Positions 33,958 to 46,299 of a DNA stretch of 64,000 bases are shown piece after piece. The DNA comes from Gnetum montanum. Taxonomy: Eukaryota > Streptophyta > Gnetopsida > Gnetales > Gnetaceae. Numbering within the stretch: the first letter of the stretch is position 1; each line of letters begins with the position of its first letter. The notes under the pieces were generated by a model. It searched no databases and was not told the origin of the DNA. It saw only the letters and a program-made list of their open reading frames with translations. The position numbers and the translations under genes are program-made. The stretch lies in the NCBI GenBank assembly GCA_015680685.1, contig MNCI01021017.1, positions 469,693-533,692 of the forward strand, written 5' to 3'.

Positions 33958-34246
33958 GATCACACGCTTGCACCTTGTTTTCCTCTTTCATTTACCATTA
34001 CGATTTATAATTACATTCGCACATTACACTTAAAACAAAAATATATATATATGTAAAGCCAAAATATTTTACATTGCCATGTCGCATGCGCAATCAAGCT
34101 CAAAATCAACAAAAAAATTTTATACATGCAATGCTATACAATTATAAGTGTCAATTGTTTTCGTCCATCTCAAAATTTTTAAGTTACAATTCCCATATCA
34201 ATTTGAGTCAACATAGTTCTAAAAGGCAAAACTAAACAAGAACTAA
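33958..34246. other. AT-rich spacer between repeats and antisense gene end
   Basis: Low-complexity sequence with TATATATATATG at 34,041-34,053 and no frame. It lies between the convergent 3' ends of gag-pro (plus strand) and the antisense gene (minus strand), so it should contain both polyadenylation regions. No clear signal stands out. Confidence 0.4.
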
Positions 34247-37200
34247 CTAATCATCTGGGATGGGAGGATCGTCCCCTTTAGATCCACCAGTGTTAGGGGC
34301 CCCTGCTCCACTGGGGCTAGCTTCTTGGGCATCATCACCACCTTCATCCTAAAAATACAAAATGAGACAACCAATATAAGAACAAGAGAGTGTCAAAATT
34401 TCAAACATTACTCAGCAAATCAATTTCATAATGACAAGACACTTACCATAGGAGATCTACCCAAACCAAACTCCAATCGACGAAGGATTTCCTCCTCCGA
34501 AGCCCAATCTGTCTCACCAAGGCCTAGGTCGATGTCTGCCAAGGCCTTTCCCTTGTCAACAACCGACCAGACAGGATGTTTCAGAGGAAATTCACCCACA
34601 CTAACTTCCCTAGAAGTAGTGGTAATGACCCTCTTAGGAGATTCCATCTCAACTATGGTGTTCTCCGCAAAAGTATCGAACGCAGAACATAAGCCCAAAT
34701 CCTCCACGAACATCTCAAGTTTCCGTTTCTCTATAGAAACTTCTTTCAATGATTTCTTATAGTGGTGCTTATGATTCTTCTCATCTTGGCCCCACTTACG
34801 CACCTTGGACGCAAATGCCTTCCAATCCTGGCACTTGAGATTCAATAGGTCTATCTGGGCTTTATGTTCTGCGAATCTTCGAGTTAGTGACGCATGGCGA
34901 TTTAACAAGTTCCAATATCTATTGTACATGATCTCGGACGTTCGCCAAGAACTATCACTTGCTAATCAGGCCAAAGCGAATTCATAATGAGCTTTGAGAT
35001 CGTCACGTTCGACTGATAACTTGGAGACTTCCTTCTCCTTTCTCTAGATCTACAACCATAGTTGTTCGATGGATCACCTACAGGTCCACACTGACTTGGC
35101 GTTATGGACAAGGCTTTCCGCCACCTCATTATAAACCGGCATTGGTACCTGTTCCACTTCTGGGGGTAGTGTAGGCAAACTGTCGATGCTTATTACCTCG
35201 GAAGGATCCCACTTCAACTTGGCACCTATGCGTATGAAAAGATCAAACGTTAAGACAACAGAAACAGGGTGTGACACTCTAAAACGGCAAACCATTCAAA
35301 AACATTATACCTATTTCGGGGTTGACCTCCTAAATCCATTCGACAACTTCTTCTGCGATCCCAGCCACAAAATCCATCTTACTTGGCATTTCTATCCAAG
35401 TAAATGGCTCACAGGTGCGGGATGAACTAACCTCAGTAGTCCTCTCAGGGGGAATCATCTTCATAGGTACATCCAAGCGCATCGTCCTGGTTTCGCTCCC
35501 TTCATCTGAGAAAAATAAAAATATGAAAATAAAATACCATAGAAATGACAAATAATAGGGCAAGTTAAAATAAGATAAAAAGAAAACATACCACACTCCT
35601 TGTCACCTTCTGGAGGATCCCCTAAGTCCAGATCTCCTTGAAGAAAGCTGCGGAATATTTTTTTGACACCACCTTGGTCATCCAATGGCTCAGTCTCTGT
35701 GGTGTCTCCCTTTAGCTCCTCCGTTCCTCCTCCTTGATCCTTTTCCGCATCTTCCTCTTCATTATTCCGCTCCGTGTTGGTCTCCTCCTCCTCAATAATG
35801 GTTTCTAACACCTGCTTCCTCACTTTTCAAATCAAGCCAAAGACATCAGTGACATGTAAGCGATCGAACAAAAATTATGAGCAAAACGAAAATAATAAAA
35901 CAATAAGCTAGCGAAGTCTACATACTAGGCATCTTGAATCTTATGCACTTTACTCGTGGCTCCCTCACATTAGAAGCCTCCCCAGTTGGGTGTTCATGTC
36001 TCTTCAGTTTTGTTTTGGCCTGGCCAACGGTTTCTTTAATAACCTGCTCAGCTCTCCTTGCAGTGAGGGGCACATCATCTGGCTCTAACCCCAGACTATC
36101 GCAAGTATGAATGGAGGTACCCAACGATCCCCCGGTCGTAATAGACACAAACTCATCGATGCCCTCGGGAGCATCTTGGGATTTAGCTATTTTGAACAGG
36201 TGGTTGATCCACGAGCGGGATATTTGGCCCCGATCCCATAGAACAAACTTGTTGTCTGCACGGACTACCAAAAACTCGGCAAAGAGACGAAGGTAACTGG
36301 TGAAGAAAGAAAAGGTGAAGTGGGATTGCACCTCAACATTCGAGCACAATCACACTATCTCCTTGTGCAAGCCAGACAACAAAAATTCAGCCCAGTTATA
36401 GTGCATGCCAGTTTCCAGGATAGTTCGCATGACGCGTGTAGCCTCAACCCCAAGACTCCGTACCTGAGAAAGGGTTTTGGGGAACACCCATGATCTAAAC
36501 AGGGGGCATAGTTCATTTACCTCCTTAACCTTTGGTTTCCCTTACATTGGGAACCCCTTGGCACCCTTGGCCAGGCCCAGCCAGTCCTCCAATTCACGCA
36601 CCATTTGGAGCTCTTTATGAGCCCCGTCTAAAACTACACTTATCCCATATGCCGGTACCCCAAATAAGTTTGAAAAGAACTCTGGCGACAAATGGAAGAC
36701 TACCTTAACACCCTTAATCCAGGTGTTGTAGTAGGAGACAGGCTCATTAAAAGAATCCACGATCCCAATCATTTCCCCTATTGATACATCAGGACTTGGG
36801 GTCATGAAGAGCTCCATAAGGCCGGCATTGTCCAAGTAGGGAACAATAGATGGTGAGGCATGGTTATGCAACCATTTTTGAGCCTTAGTCACCTCCCCGA
36901 ACTTCATTGATAGTGTTGTCTCAGTTCGTCCAGTTGTAATAGGATCCCCGCTAGGAGGTACATCAACTGCAAGTACAATTTGGGATTGTCGTATCAATAT
37001 AGCTCTCAGCAGTTGAAACACGTTAACACATATAGGAAGGGTTGTTATTTACCTCCCGTAGTAGACTTGGATGTGCTGCCTGAACCAGAGTCACGAGGGA
37101 AAACTGGCCCCTGGTCCGACCAATCTTTATCCAGCCATCCACGAGCTTGGCACATTACCAATGCTCTAGAAAATCGTTGATGAAAATAGATGATATCCCC

Positions 37201-37823
37201 CTTCATTAGACCTAATATAGCTTTACGAAGGGTGGGACCCGTCATAAAGGCCTCTAGAGTGGTATGAGCTAAGGCAAGCCCCTCATCCTCGACACATATT
37301 CCGTCCACATTAACTTTAGGCCTATAAACGAACGGATGTCAAAACTGAGGCAAAGGCCAAACGACAAAAAGAAGCAACAGACTTGAATGGTCTTACCTGC
37401 TTACTCGGTATACTATGCCAGGAGGGTTCTGGAATAGCGTGTGCGCATGCATGGCTAAAAATAGGGTGTTGTCAAGGTAGTCCTACCCCCGTGGTAATCG
37501 GGCCCATACACGTGCTAACGGGCGTGTGGACCTGGGCCCACGGGAAGAACCGTCCTCATTCGTAAGCTGCCCCTCGTCGATGTCTTCCATGAAGACAATG
37601 ACACCCTCCGCGGCTCCTGGAAGCATTGCCTCAACTATGGTCTGTGCCACCAGTTCATCCAGATGTGACCAAATAACTACTTCAAAATTGGCCAGTATGA
37701 AGGACAGGAATTCAGATGCACCTTCTTTGAACCAAACCCCGTTGTGGTCCACGGTTAGGTCCAGGGTAGGCTCATCCACCTCCATGGGGCCAAACCATGT
37801 TAGCACCCCAACAAGCTCAACCA
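34247..37823 (-). pseudogene. Spliced antisense gene of element C (FCP1-like, plant-transposon-like, coiled coil)
   Basis: The minus strand resolves into exons 37,823-37,397, 37,321-37,053, 36,966-35,926, 35,822-35,592, 35,505-35,311, 35,225-34,447 and 34,348-34,247. The introns are 75-103 bases with donors GTAAGA, GTAAAT, GTATGT, GTATGT, GTATAA and GTAAGT and acceptors ending AG. The first exon has EFLSFILANFEVVIWSH, like the FCP1/NIF phosphatase fold. Exon 3 has FNEPVSYYNTWIKG and LSPEFFSNLFGVP, like the putative plant transposon protein family. Exon 4 is acidic, exon 6 is Lys/Glu-rich coiled coil, and exon 7 ends SKGDDPPIPDD and TAG. In-frame stops (in exon 1, 3, 5 and 6) fit C-to-T decay. 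The 5' end lies in the assembly gap. Function is unknown; homologues are in A and L. Confidence 0.75.
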
Positions 37824-37947
37824 NNNNNNNNNNNNNNNNNNNNNNNNNNNNNNNNNNNNNNNNNNNNNNNNNNNNNNNNNNNNNNNNNNNNNNNNNNNNN
37901 NNNNNNNNNNNNNNNNNNNNNNNNNNNNNNNNNNNNNNNNNNNNNNN
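37824..37947. other. Assembly gap (run of N)
   Basis: An unbroken run of N between the first visible exon of the antisense gene and the TACGCT-rich stretch. The true length is unknown. It hides the start of the antisense gene and possibly the left end of the 3' LTR of C. Confidence 0.99.
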
Positions 37948-38510
37948 CGGCGTATACGCTGCCTGACCCAGCGTATACGCTGAAAACTAACTGTTTACGC
38001 TGTCGCCCGAACATCTTACGGTCAATGTATACGCTAAAGAAACCCTTAGTGTATACGCCACAGAAGTGGCCAGCGTAAATAGTCTACGCTAGACATTGAA
38101 CAAACAGTTTATGCCGGAAACATGAAAAACAAGTCTACGCTATATCATACTTGAAAGGACAACCCTGTACACTGAGCATATAGCCTCTACACTGTGCCTA
38201 CAGTGTAAACCAACCACCATCATTCTTGCATCCACCTGGGCTTTTCGTCCACCTTGTGTTCCAATCACAACTGCGTTAGACTGGTGCATTGTACTTCCCT
38301 TCTGTAATGCCATTGTTACATTTTCTTCCTACAATTTTTTACAGTCTGCATTAATTCTTGCATGTATTCTGTTTACGCTTGTTTACGTCTACACTCTGCT
38401 TGCATCGTTTACGTTGTTTACGCTCTAATTTACTCCCGTTACACCGTTTACGTATAACCCAGCGTATAGCACTTCGGTGTATGTTCGGGAAATCCTTGTC
38501 TGATCAGCGT
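37948..38510 (+). repeat. TACGCTG-rich stretch near the right end of element C
   Basis: It starts with GCGTATACGCTG repeats (a palindromic GCGTATACGC core, twice within 37,949-37,981) and continues with TTTACGCT, TACGCC and TTTACG words to about 38,480. It either belongs to the 3' LTR or is the remains of the spacer that in A separates the antisense gene from pol. Confidence 0.65.
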
Positions 38511-38645
38511 GCAGACCACCCAAGGTACTCTACCTTCATTCATTCCAGCTCGCCCTCAGGTGAAGGTAGGGTCTTCTGTGCATGTCCTACGATCCCATGA
38601 TCTCTGTTTCCTTCCAGCCAGAGACTAACGATTTTGGGCAGTACA
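38511..38645 (+). repeat. Right LTR arm of element C
   Basis: GCAGACCACCCAAGGTACTC to GGGCAGTACA matches 28,852-28,990 with a handful of transitions. It is followed exactly by the second AATAC of the target duplication. The mirror arm seen in the left LTR is missing before it. Confidence 0.85.
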
Positions 38646-38650
38646 AATAC

Positions 38651-41259
38651 CAAGTTTAAACATAAAACAATAAAACTCAAACATATGAAACAAAATGCAC
38701 ATATACCTAGAGTATCATTTGAAGTGATGGTAGGGGGTTCACCTAACTATGAGGGGTTTAATATAGCATTAAAATCATCCAATTTGACATTGGATAACCC
38801 CTCATCCTCATGATGTTGTAGGAGCTCCTCCACTAGGTGCTTCTACTTCACCTTTGCTACTTCTATTTAGGTCATCAATTCTTGTTACTTAGCTATAGAA
38901 CCAACAAAAATAAAATGTAGAATAACTTAGCATATTTTGCCTTAAATGAAAAAATCACATAACCTAAAAACATATAAAACTAAAAACATAAATCAAAACT
39001 AAAACATACCTGTAACCATGCTGCATGCCTAGTTGAGTCTAATAATCAATCTCCTCTTGGAGGTTTGCTTAATCATTGGGATTGCTTCTTTGATCATGGA
39101 CCTCTTCAGTTTGGCTCTAGCTACACCTTCAACTTTACCATGTAATGTCTTGGCCTTTTCAATGTTCCCATGCTCAACCTAGGGCTCAAACCCCATGCTA
39201 TCAAGAGAAGCATAACACCTACCACTAAGTCCCTTTGTGATAATAGACAGAAACTCCCCGATGTCCTAAGGTTGATTCTGATTCTACATGGTGGAAGAAA
39301 CATGTTTTAGCCAAGGCTTGGAGAGTTGGAATGGATCTTGGCTTATTAATTTTCCATCCTTCCTCATCACCTGGAACTCTACAAACCTCCTTAGATATGT
39401 CACAAAAAATGCATAATGCATGTGGCATTTTTTCATGAGGTTATCCTAAAGTTTAAGGATCTCCCCACGTAGCCCAAAAGGTAAATGACTAGCCTAGTTA
39501 AATTGAGCACCCTCTAAAAGGACCTTCTTCATGGTCCATGTCTACTTAACATCCATGATGTTGCCTTGTGAGAACAACTTAGGGAACACATAGAAGTGGA
39601 ATAAGAGATATGCCTCTCTAGCCTCTATAACCTTGAACTAGTTAAGAGAGAATCCCTTGTGGCCATGACAAGTATCTGACCAATCTTCCACCTCTTTACC
39701 TACCTTGGTGACAATCTTTAGGCCATTAAGAGGAATTCCAAAGAGGTCATTAAAGTTGGACTCATTGATGACTAGGGTGATAGGCATACCATGAACTTAG
39801 GAAATGAACTTCTTTGCTCCTTTGTCAAAGGAGTCAATAATGTTCACCATCTTATGGATAGAGATGGTTGGGCTAGGTGCCATGAAGAGATTAAGCAAAC
39901 CTACATTAGTAATTTTTTCTTATATATTTCTAAGAATTGTACTAGCCATCCACTACCATGTTAAATTCACCTCACCGTACTTGAGGACAAAAGTCTCCTT
40001 AAGGCATCATGAAATGACCAAAGTGATGCTAGAGAAGAAGGTAGCTCCTACAATACAACAAAAGGCCAATCAACTTATGCATAGTCACATTGTATAAATT
40101 CAAAATATAACAAGTATAACTAATTAAAACAAAATCTATAGTCATACCAATAAAACCATTTAGACACTTAAAGCCTAAATAACCCATAACTATGTAGTCA
40201 TGGAAATGTTGACATATCATAGAAAATATAATGTAATGAGAAAAATAGATATTCTTAATTTTCTCATTAGAAGAAGGTAACTTGGGGACCTCAAGAGGTA
40301 TGCATGAAAGATCTAATTTATCCCACCAACCATGTGCTATCCCAGTGGCTACCTCTTGTAAGCCATGGAATAATGTGTGGTGTACTTTCCCATGTCACCT
40401 TTGAGTTGTCCCACCACTAAGAGCCTCACTATAGGGCTTTTGGCAAGTACTTCCAATGCTATTTGGGACAAGGGTAGGAGTTGGTTACTTTTGATAAACA
40501 CTTTTTCATCCAACCTATACCTACAAATATGGCAATTCAAGCAAAGAAAACTGTTAAAGCTAAGTAGCCTAATAACTAATAAGTAAAATAAGAAAAAAAT
40601 GGAAAAACTTAAAGCCATGCTTATTCTTTCACATGGTAGATAGTACTAGGATGGTTTTGAAACAACTTGTTAACATAGTGACCAACTAGCAATTTATTGT
40701 TGGCATTATACAAGTTGAACTTAGGCATGTCCCAAATCTTGAACAGCTTATGAGTGTCTTTTGTATACATGCCATCAAGTACTTCACCCTCAACACATCT
40801 TTAAATATTTCCTTTCATGAATTTGATGATCAAGTTGGAAGATTAGGGTAATATGGTTTCTACAATGATAGCCATTGTGTGAGATGCTAAGTGTGACCAT
40901 ACCATCACACTAAAGTTTTGTAGCAGAAAAGCTAGAAACTCTTTTTCCCCTAGTCTAAACTGTATAGAGTTATGTTTCAATAGCATGTGGGTAGGTGGGG
41001 TATTGGGTTCCAATCTGTGGATACAAAAAAGGAGCCCCACCACCTCAATGACCATTAGGATGGATTTGAGAAAGGCCCTTCACAATACAACAACAACATC
41101 TTTAGAACCATAAATAATTGTAATTGAAGATAAGAAAATAACCAAAAACTAAAAATTAGTATGATCCCATTGTCAATTTTTTCATGTAAACCCAAGCAAC
41201 CAAATCCACAATTTTTAACACTTAGAAGTAAAGCAAACCTATGAATAACTTTCATGAAA
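38651..41259 (-). pseudogene. Antisense gene of element A, exons 1b-4
   Basis: Read leftward from 41,259. At 41,055-40,843 the FCP1-like segment reads EKEFLAFLLQNFSVMVWSHL, matching EFLSFILANFEVVIWSHL in C. Further exons cover about 40,520-40,270 and 40,080-39,010 (plant-transposon-like part; text such as VSITTKG near 39,240), then exon 4, about 38,890-38,707 (EPPTITSNDTL). Donors GTATGT at 39,009 and GTATAT at 38,706 match those after C exons 3 and 4. Intron 4 then contains element C. Stops are frequent and the exon edges in the upper part are approximate. Confidence 0.6.
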
Positions 41260-42605
41260 GACCATGTGAAACCAAGTAGTGTGCTAATAATCGATGGTAG
41301 ATTTCATGGTAAGATATGCATAAAATTGTAAAATTATTTTATGTAGAAACATCAAAAAATTAAAAACTATCTTGTACCTACAACAATAGTCACAAAAAAT
41401 CAATTTGAATTTTACAAAATTGTACTAGAAATCCTAGTTAATGCTGAAATTAGCCATAGTAAAAACTATAGGAAAGCTAGTTAAAAATTTTAGAAAAATT
41501 TAAAAGAATATTGAAAACTAAAATCCAATATGTAAATGAACCTAATAACCTTATGAGTTAGCCATAAAAATATAATAACCACACCAACATTACCTACATA
41601 GCCAGGGAAGTTTGCAGTGTTTAAGACTAAATCTACAACTATGTGAATCAGTTTACACTTAAACAAATATGATAATTTAGAACTAAAACATTTTTCTAAT
41701 GTCTATGGAATAAATATACATGAAATTAAATGAAAATTAAGCATATAAACTATATTCCTAAGCCTATAAAAATTTTGATAACAATCCAAAAGTATAACCA
41801 AGTTCAACAAGGAATACCACAACAAAATAAAACTGAAGAAAATAGGCATAAGGAATCACTAATTAATAATATTAAAAAAATTAAAACTACTAAAAAAAAT
41901 TCCAAACCCTTTCTAGCATTGCTGAGAATCCCCAAGAACCTAAGATGTTGGCTTAAAAAATTTTTCAAAGTGACAACATTGCTCATCTTCATAGCGGTAA
42001 AATTGAGAAAGCCAAAACCTCACTTTGCACCAACTCATGAAAGAATTCATCAAAAATTAACCACAAATTATAATTTAGTGATTATAGAATCACTTCAACC
42101 ATTAAATGATAAAATAAAAAATCACAACCTGAAAACACAAGAATTCCTAGCCATTTTTGTAGAAAAATTAGGAAAATTAAATGAAAAATAGCAAAAATTA
42201 CATAAAACCCCTATGTACTCGCTTATGGAAAAATTCATAGAGAATTCATCGTAAGTTAGAATCTAGTGTTTTAAACACTATTTTGACCATGAAACATAGT
42301 ACTACAATCCTATCACCATGAAAACCAAGAAATCCTAACCATTTCTACACAAAAAAAAAAAAATACAAAACTAGTGTTGCTTTTGAGTGGGAAAAGCTCG
42401 AAAATGCATAGAAAAGACTAGAATCAAATTGATAACTAGGCATAAGATAATACCCATATAATATCAACACTAAAAACCCATGAACATGACCAAAATATAA
42501 CATAGGAATTTTACCAAATTCAATTTTAACCAACACAAACTTTCACAAGCAAGAAAGCCTAGGCTTCTAGTAAAATTTCTTAAGAAATGGCTACAATTTA
42601 TGTAC
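41260..42605 (-). other. AT-rich intron 1 of the antisense gene (element A)
   Basis: Very AT-rich sequence with no believable frame; the open stretch of 153 codons on the plus strand at 41,730-42,191 is Lys/Asn-rich filler. On the minus strand it starts with the donor GTACAT at 42,605. It corresponds to 2,346-3,813 in L. The acceptor near 41,260 is not resolved. Confidence 0.45.
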
Positions 42606-42730
42606 ATAGGGGCTATAGTGAAAGAACCTTCATCAATAAAGGATCATGGTAGTTTGAAGAGCTCTCTTGTAGTAGAAGAAACATCCTCCAAGGGTAGATT
42701 CTTGCTAGTTGTAGCTCTCCTCTTTGACAT
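42606..42730 (-). pseudogene. Exon 1 of the antisense gene (element A)
   Basis: The ATG at 42,730-42,728 (minus strand) opens MSKRRATTSKNLPLEDVSSTT and the exon ends at GTACAT. One TGA interrupts it. The short basic N-terminus could be a nuclear-type signal, but that is a guess. Element L has the equivalent exon at 3,915-3,814. Confidence 0.45.
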
Positions 42731-45141
42731 TTTAAAAAAGTAGCACCAAAATTGATAAAACCTTCAAAACCCTTTGAGCTCCTACAACAACTGTGCCTAC
42801 TCCTTGGAGTAGGATAGCTAAACTACATTAAGAATAGGTGTGGTTAAATCAAGAACAAGATTAGAGCTCTAATGCTAGGCACTATAGTTTAGGAGTGATG
42901 AGAGAATTATGATTTGTACAAAATTGTAATTTGGTAACCATACCCAAACTTATGCATTGATCACCAATACCCTAGTTTTCCAAATCATTCACATAATTCC
43001 CACTTAACTCAATGATCATAATTAGAAGGTATGACTACATTGGGTTAGTGGAAAAACAATTTGTGTTACAATTCAAACTTAGGATGGAGCCCACTAGGCA
43101 CCTCTCCAACAAGCTCATGGAAATCCTAGAACACTTGGATTTTTAGCTTCTCCATGATGAATATGTTGGGGTTTAAGCATCCAAGAGCCTTGATATGGAT
43201 TTCAAACTTTAACCACTAGAAGAACCCACCTCCTTAGCATCCATCCATGTAATATTTGGACCAAGAAACCTTATTTCCAAAACAAAAAACTAGGTGTTAA
43301 CATTGGAAATCACCATACATCATGAGGAGCCTAAAATCATATCACAACTTAATATTTAGAGTGACTATGCTAGCTAGTAACCTGACTACATTGGCCAGCA
43401 TAATCCCAAGTGGAATAATATCTTCTTCCATTAACCAAACTTCCAATCAACTCAAGAAAGGTCACACCATGCACTAAACGCTAGCCAAAGCCTACAACAA
43501 CTCTAGAATCTCATACATCTAGTCAAAATATGTCAAAATCATCCATCATGCATCAACCACACCGGAGCCTATCAACTATGCTAGCTAGCATATTCCTTGC
43601 GTAGTTGATAATATTTTGACCATTCAATGATTAAAATATCCTTTAAAGTATCATTCCTTAATATTTACATCACCCTAGAACCTCTGGTGGCCTTAAAGTA
43701 GCAAACGGCTAATCTAAAACAAGTCTAATTCCATTCTAAACTTGTGACTACAATGAGGATGGGTTCATCTACACTGGCTAGCATAGTCCTAGCATATATT
43801 TCTAGAATTTGGATAATAAAAGCCAAAAATAGCACTTAAAGAGACATACTCTAGACACTACACTTCCCAAGAACTCTATGTGAGCTAGAAATGGAAAACA
43901 ACCAAATAAAAACTAACTAAAACATACTTCCATCTTAGCACTGTGCTGGGGGTGACCTCAACTATTTTAGCCAATGTAGTCCTAGTGTGGTTAGGGAAAG
44001 GTGGATTACCAAAAGTAAAAACTCAAAATTGCCATATTGTGTCCTTAACACTCATTTGAAACCTCTGGTGACCTTGTACTTGGCAAATTATGAAACAAAA
44101 GTAGATCATATCTAATTCCCACCTTAGGACTATGCTAAGGAAAGCTGAGACTATGCTAGTTAGTGTAGTCCCACTTTTGAAAGATCAAAATAGGTCTTGA
44201 ATAAGTCAAATTGACTTCATGATGCATCATCTCAACCCTAGAACACTATCAAAGACTTTAGAGATTACTAAACCTTGCAAACAAAGTCAAAAATTAATAA
44301 AACTTAGCCTACACGCCTCAACTACATTAGGACTATGCTAGATAGCATAGTATAATGGTGTATGAATATACAAGAATCAAAAAAGCCATCAAAACTAACC
44401 ACCTTAGGCCTAAAATCCTACTTGTAAACATCAGTGACCAAAGAAACCAAAAACCTAGTTAATTGACCATGAAATTCACTAAAAATCAAAGTTCATCCTA
44501 TGACTACATTGGAGCAAACCTAGACTATGTTGTGTAGCATAGTCCCAACATAGTCATGGTCCTAAGTTAATTTGACTAGTGATTTGACACTCCAAATGGC
44601 TTAAAATCCTACTTGGAAACCCATAATCTAGTTTGGCCTTACCTAGCTATATATTCACCTCATTTTGATCTTGGAAAGGCTAGGTTTCCCTCATCTATTA
44701 TAAGGTCAAGCTCAACTGCATTGGCTAGCATAGTCCGAATGGGAAATGGGCATTTTAGTACCCAAAAAACTTCTAGAATCGTCCATCCTAAGTCAAAACC
44801 CTAGCTAGAGACACTAGTAACATAGGGAACCCAATAACCTAGTTGATTGACCACAGAAATCCATCAAAAGCCAAGATTGACATCTTACTATGCTATGATA
44901 GGTCATGTCTATGTTGGCCAACATAGTCCTAGTGTATTCATGATTGTAAGTTGATGCAATTAGTACCATGATATCCCAAATAACCTAAATTTTGACTTGA
45001 CAAATCATGAACATTACTTGACATTGCCTAGCCACTATTTCAGCTTTTTTAACCATGGGAACATCAAATTCTATTGATAAACATTGATGTAGGCTTGGGA
45101 CTATGCTAGCTAGTGTATTCCTAGCATATTTCCTACCCTAG
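42731..45141. repeat. Word-rich spacer (GACTATGCTAG/CTAGCATAGTC), left part, element A
   Basis: Pairs such as ACTATGCTAG followed by TAGCATAGTCC recur about every 150-250 bases (for example near 43,370, 43,575, 43,775, 44,145-44,170, 44,330-44,350, 44,520-44,550, 44,720 and 45,100-45,130). Each pair is nearly palindromic. It continues after F at 57,441. It sits between the antisense gene (leftward) and pol (rightward), like 3,916-5,845 in L. Confidence 0.65.
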
Positions 45142-46085
45142 TGATATCAATGACTATCCTATGCTCAACCATATGAAAGATTAAGCATTCATGTGCAATT
45201 TGATCAAATTCCATGGATTCTATGTCTTTTGGTACACTAGTCTCTAGGAAGTAAAATTTCCCTAACAAACATTCATTGTCTTCCCAATTACACTTATGAT
45301 ATGTAAAGGTATGGTTAAGTATAATCAAGGCTTATGATTTTTATGATTTTTATGATTTTTATGTTTTATATTTTGAATGCTTCAAACAAAGGATGGAAGG
45401 AATGAAGTAATTCAATTGCTAATTTAATCTAACTAACTACACCTAACTAATCCTAACATAGGCATCTATTGCCACTTTCCATACACATCTTGAACACATT
45501 TAGTGCCACTGGGTTACCAAATGTTAAGTGTTACTGGGATTACCAAGTTCCAAGTGTATGCATGAAGTGATCATACTTATGTACTTAATTAATCACTACT
45601 TAATCTAGCTTAGTTTAGCCTAATTAATTATTTAATTACTTAAAGCATTAAAGAAAATTTCATAAAACATTAAATGCATAAATAAATAATTAATCTATTT
45701 GTAAGTGTTGCAATGTTTATCAAAAGGCTTGTCTTTATTACCATTTACACTAGTGTGCTCAAGTACATCAATGCTCAAATAAAGATCCATACACTTTCTA
45801 ACTCATGTTGTGGGAACTCAAAAAATATTTTAACTCTCAAATGAAAAAACTACAAGAACTTTGCTAAGCCTATGATAAGATGTGTCATAAACATGGTGAG
45901 TGAGCACATATGTATAGACTTTATTGTAGAGTTATTTTGGCTGGGCCTCATAAACATAGAAAACACTGAATTGACACAGCACCATCGATGGGGCAACACC
46001 ACATCGACAGGGCTACATCAACAAGGGCTTGTTGACAGGCCACATTAGCAAGGGTCCATTGATGCAACACTTTGCCACTTCATCA
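45142..46085 (-). repeat. 3' LTR of element F
   Basis: It runs parallel to 56,578-57,440: CTAATTTAATCTAACTAACT, TTAATTATTTAATTACTTAAA and the end CTTCATCA are shared. Words such as CATCGACGGGGC and GGGCTTGTTGAC occur near 45,985-46,060. The bases after it (TACCCCCAC) are the complement of a polypurine tract. Confidence 0.85.
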
Positions 46086-46095
46086 TACCCCCACA
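46086..46095 (-). promoter_or_regulatory. Polypurine tract of element F
   Basis: On the minus strand the sequence before the 3' LTR is GTGGGGGTA, the expected plus-strand primer. Confidence 0.65.
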
Positions 46096-46299
46096 ACTGA
46101 ATGAAAACTCTTCCTTGATTTCCTTTACAAAATTAGAAAGGTATGGAATTATTGACTAATACTTGACATAACAAACTGACATAATAAAACTTAGTGCCTA
46201 GGTTTACAAATTGACATCATTACAAAATTTTTGGTGTTCATGATACAAAATTGAACACCAAGATATGACTGCTCAAATTGGATAGCACATCCTATGATG

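Larger units (their letters stand above)
28685..38645 (+). mobile_element. Element C: gag-pro plus antisense gene, inserted in A with AATAC duplication
   Basis: The element begins TGTACTGCC and ends GGCAGTACA. AATAC lies at 28,680-28,684 and again at 38,646-38,650. Inside are a palindromic LTR (28,685-28,990), primer site, TACGCT-rich leader, gag-pro in one frame, tandem repeats, and a spliced antisense gene on the minus strand. An assembly gap (37,824-37,947), another TACGCT-rich stretch and an LTR arm (38,511-38,645) follow. No RT, RNase H or integrase is present. It is more GC-rich and better kept than the other elements and so is probably the most recent insertion. Confidence 0.85.

Noticed and set aside
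28685-38645. Element C as a DNA transposon with terminal inverted repeats
   Set aside because: The ends are inverted repeats with a 5-bp duplication, but the primer site directly after the left LTR, gag-pro coding and the direct copy of the arm at both ends show an LTR element.
41730-42191. Open frame of 153 codons on the plus strand
   Set aside because: Lys/Asn/Ile-rich translation of AT-rich intron DNA, not similar to any known protein, and lying inside the presumed intron 1 of the antisense gene.
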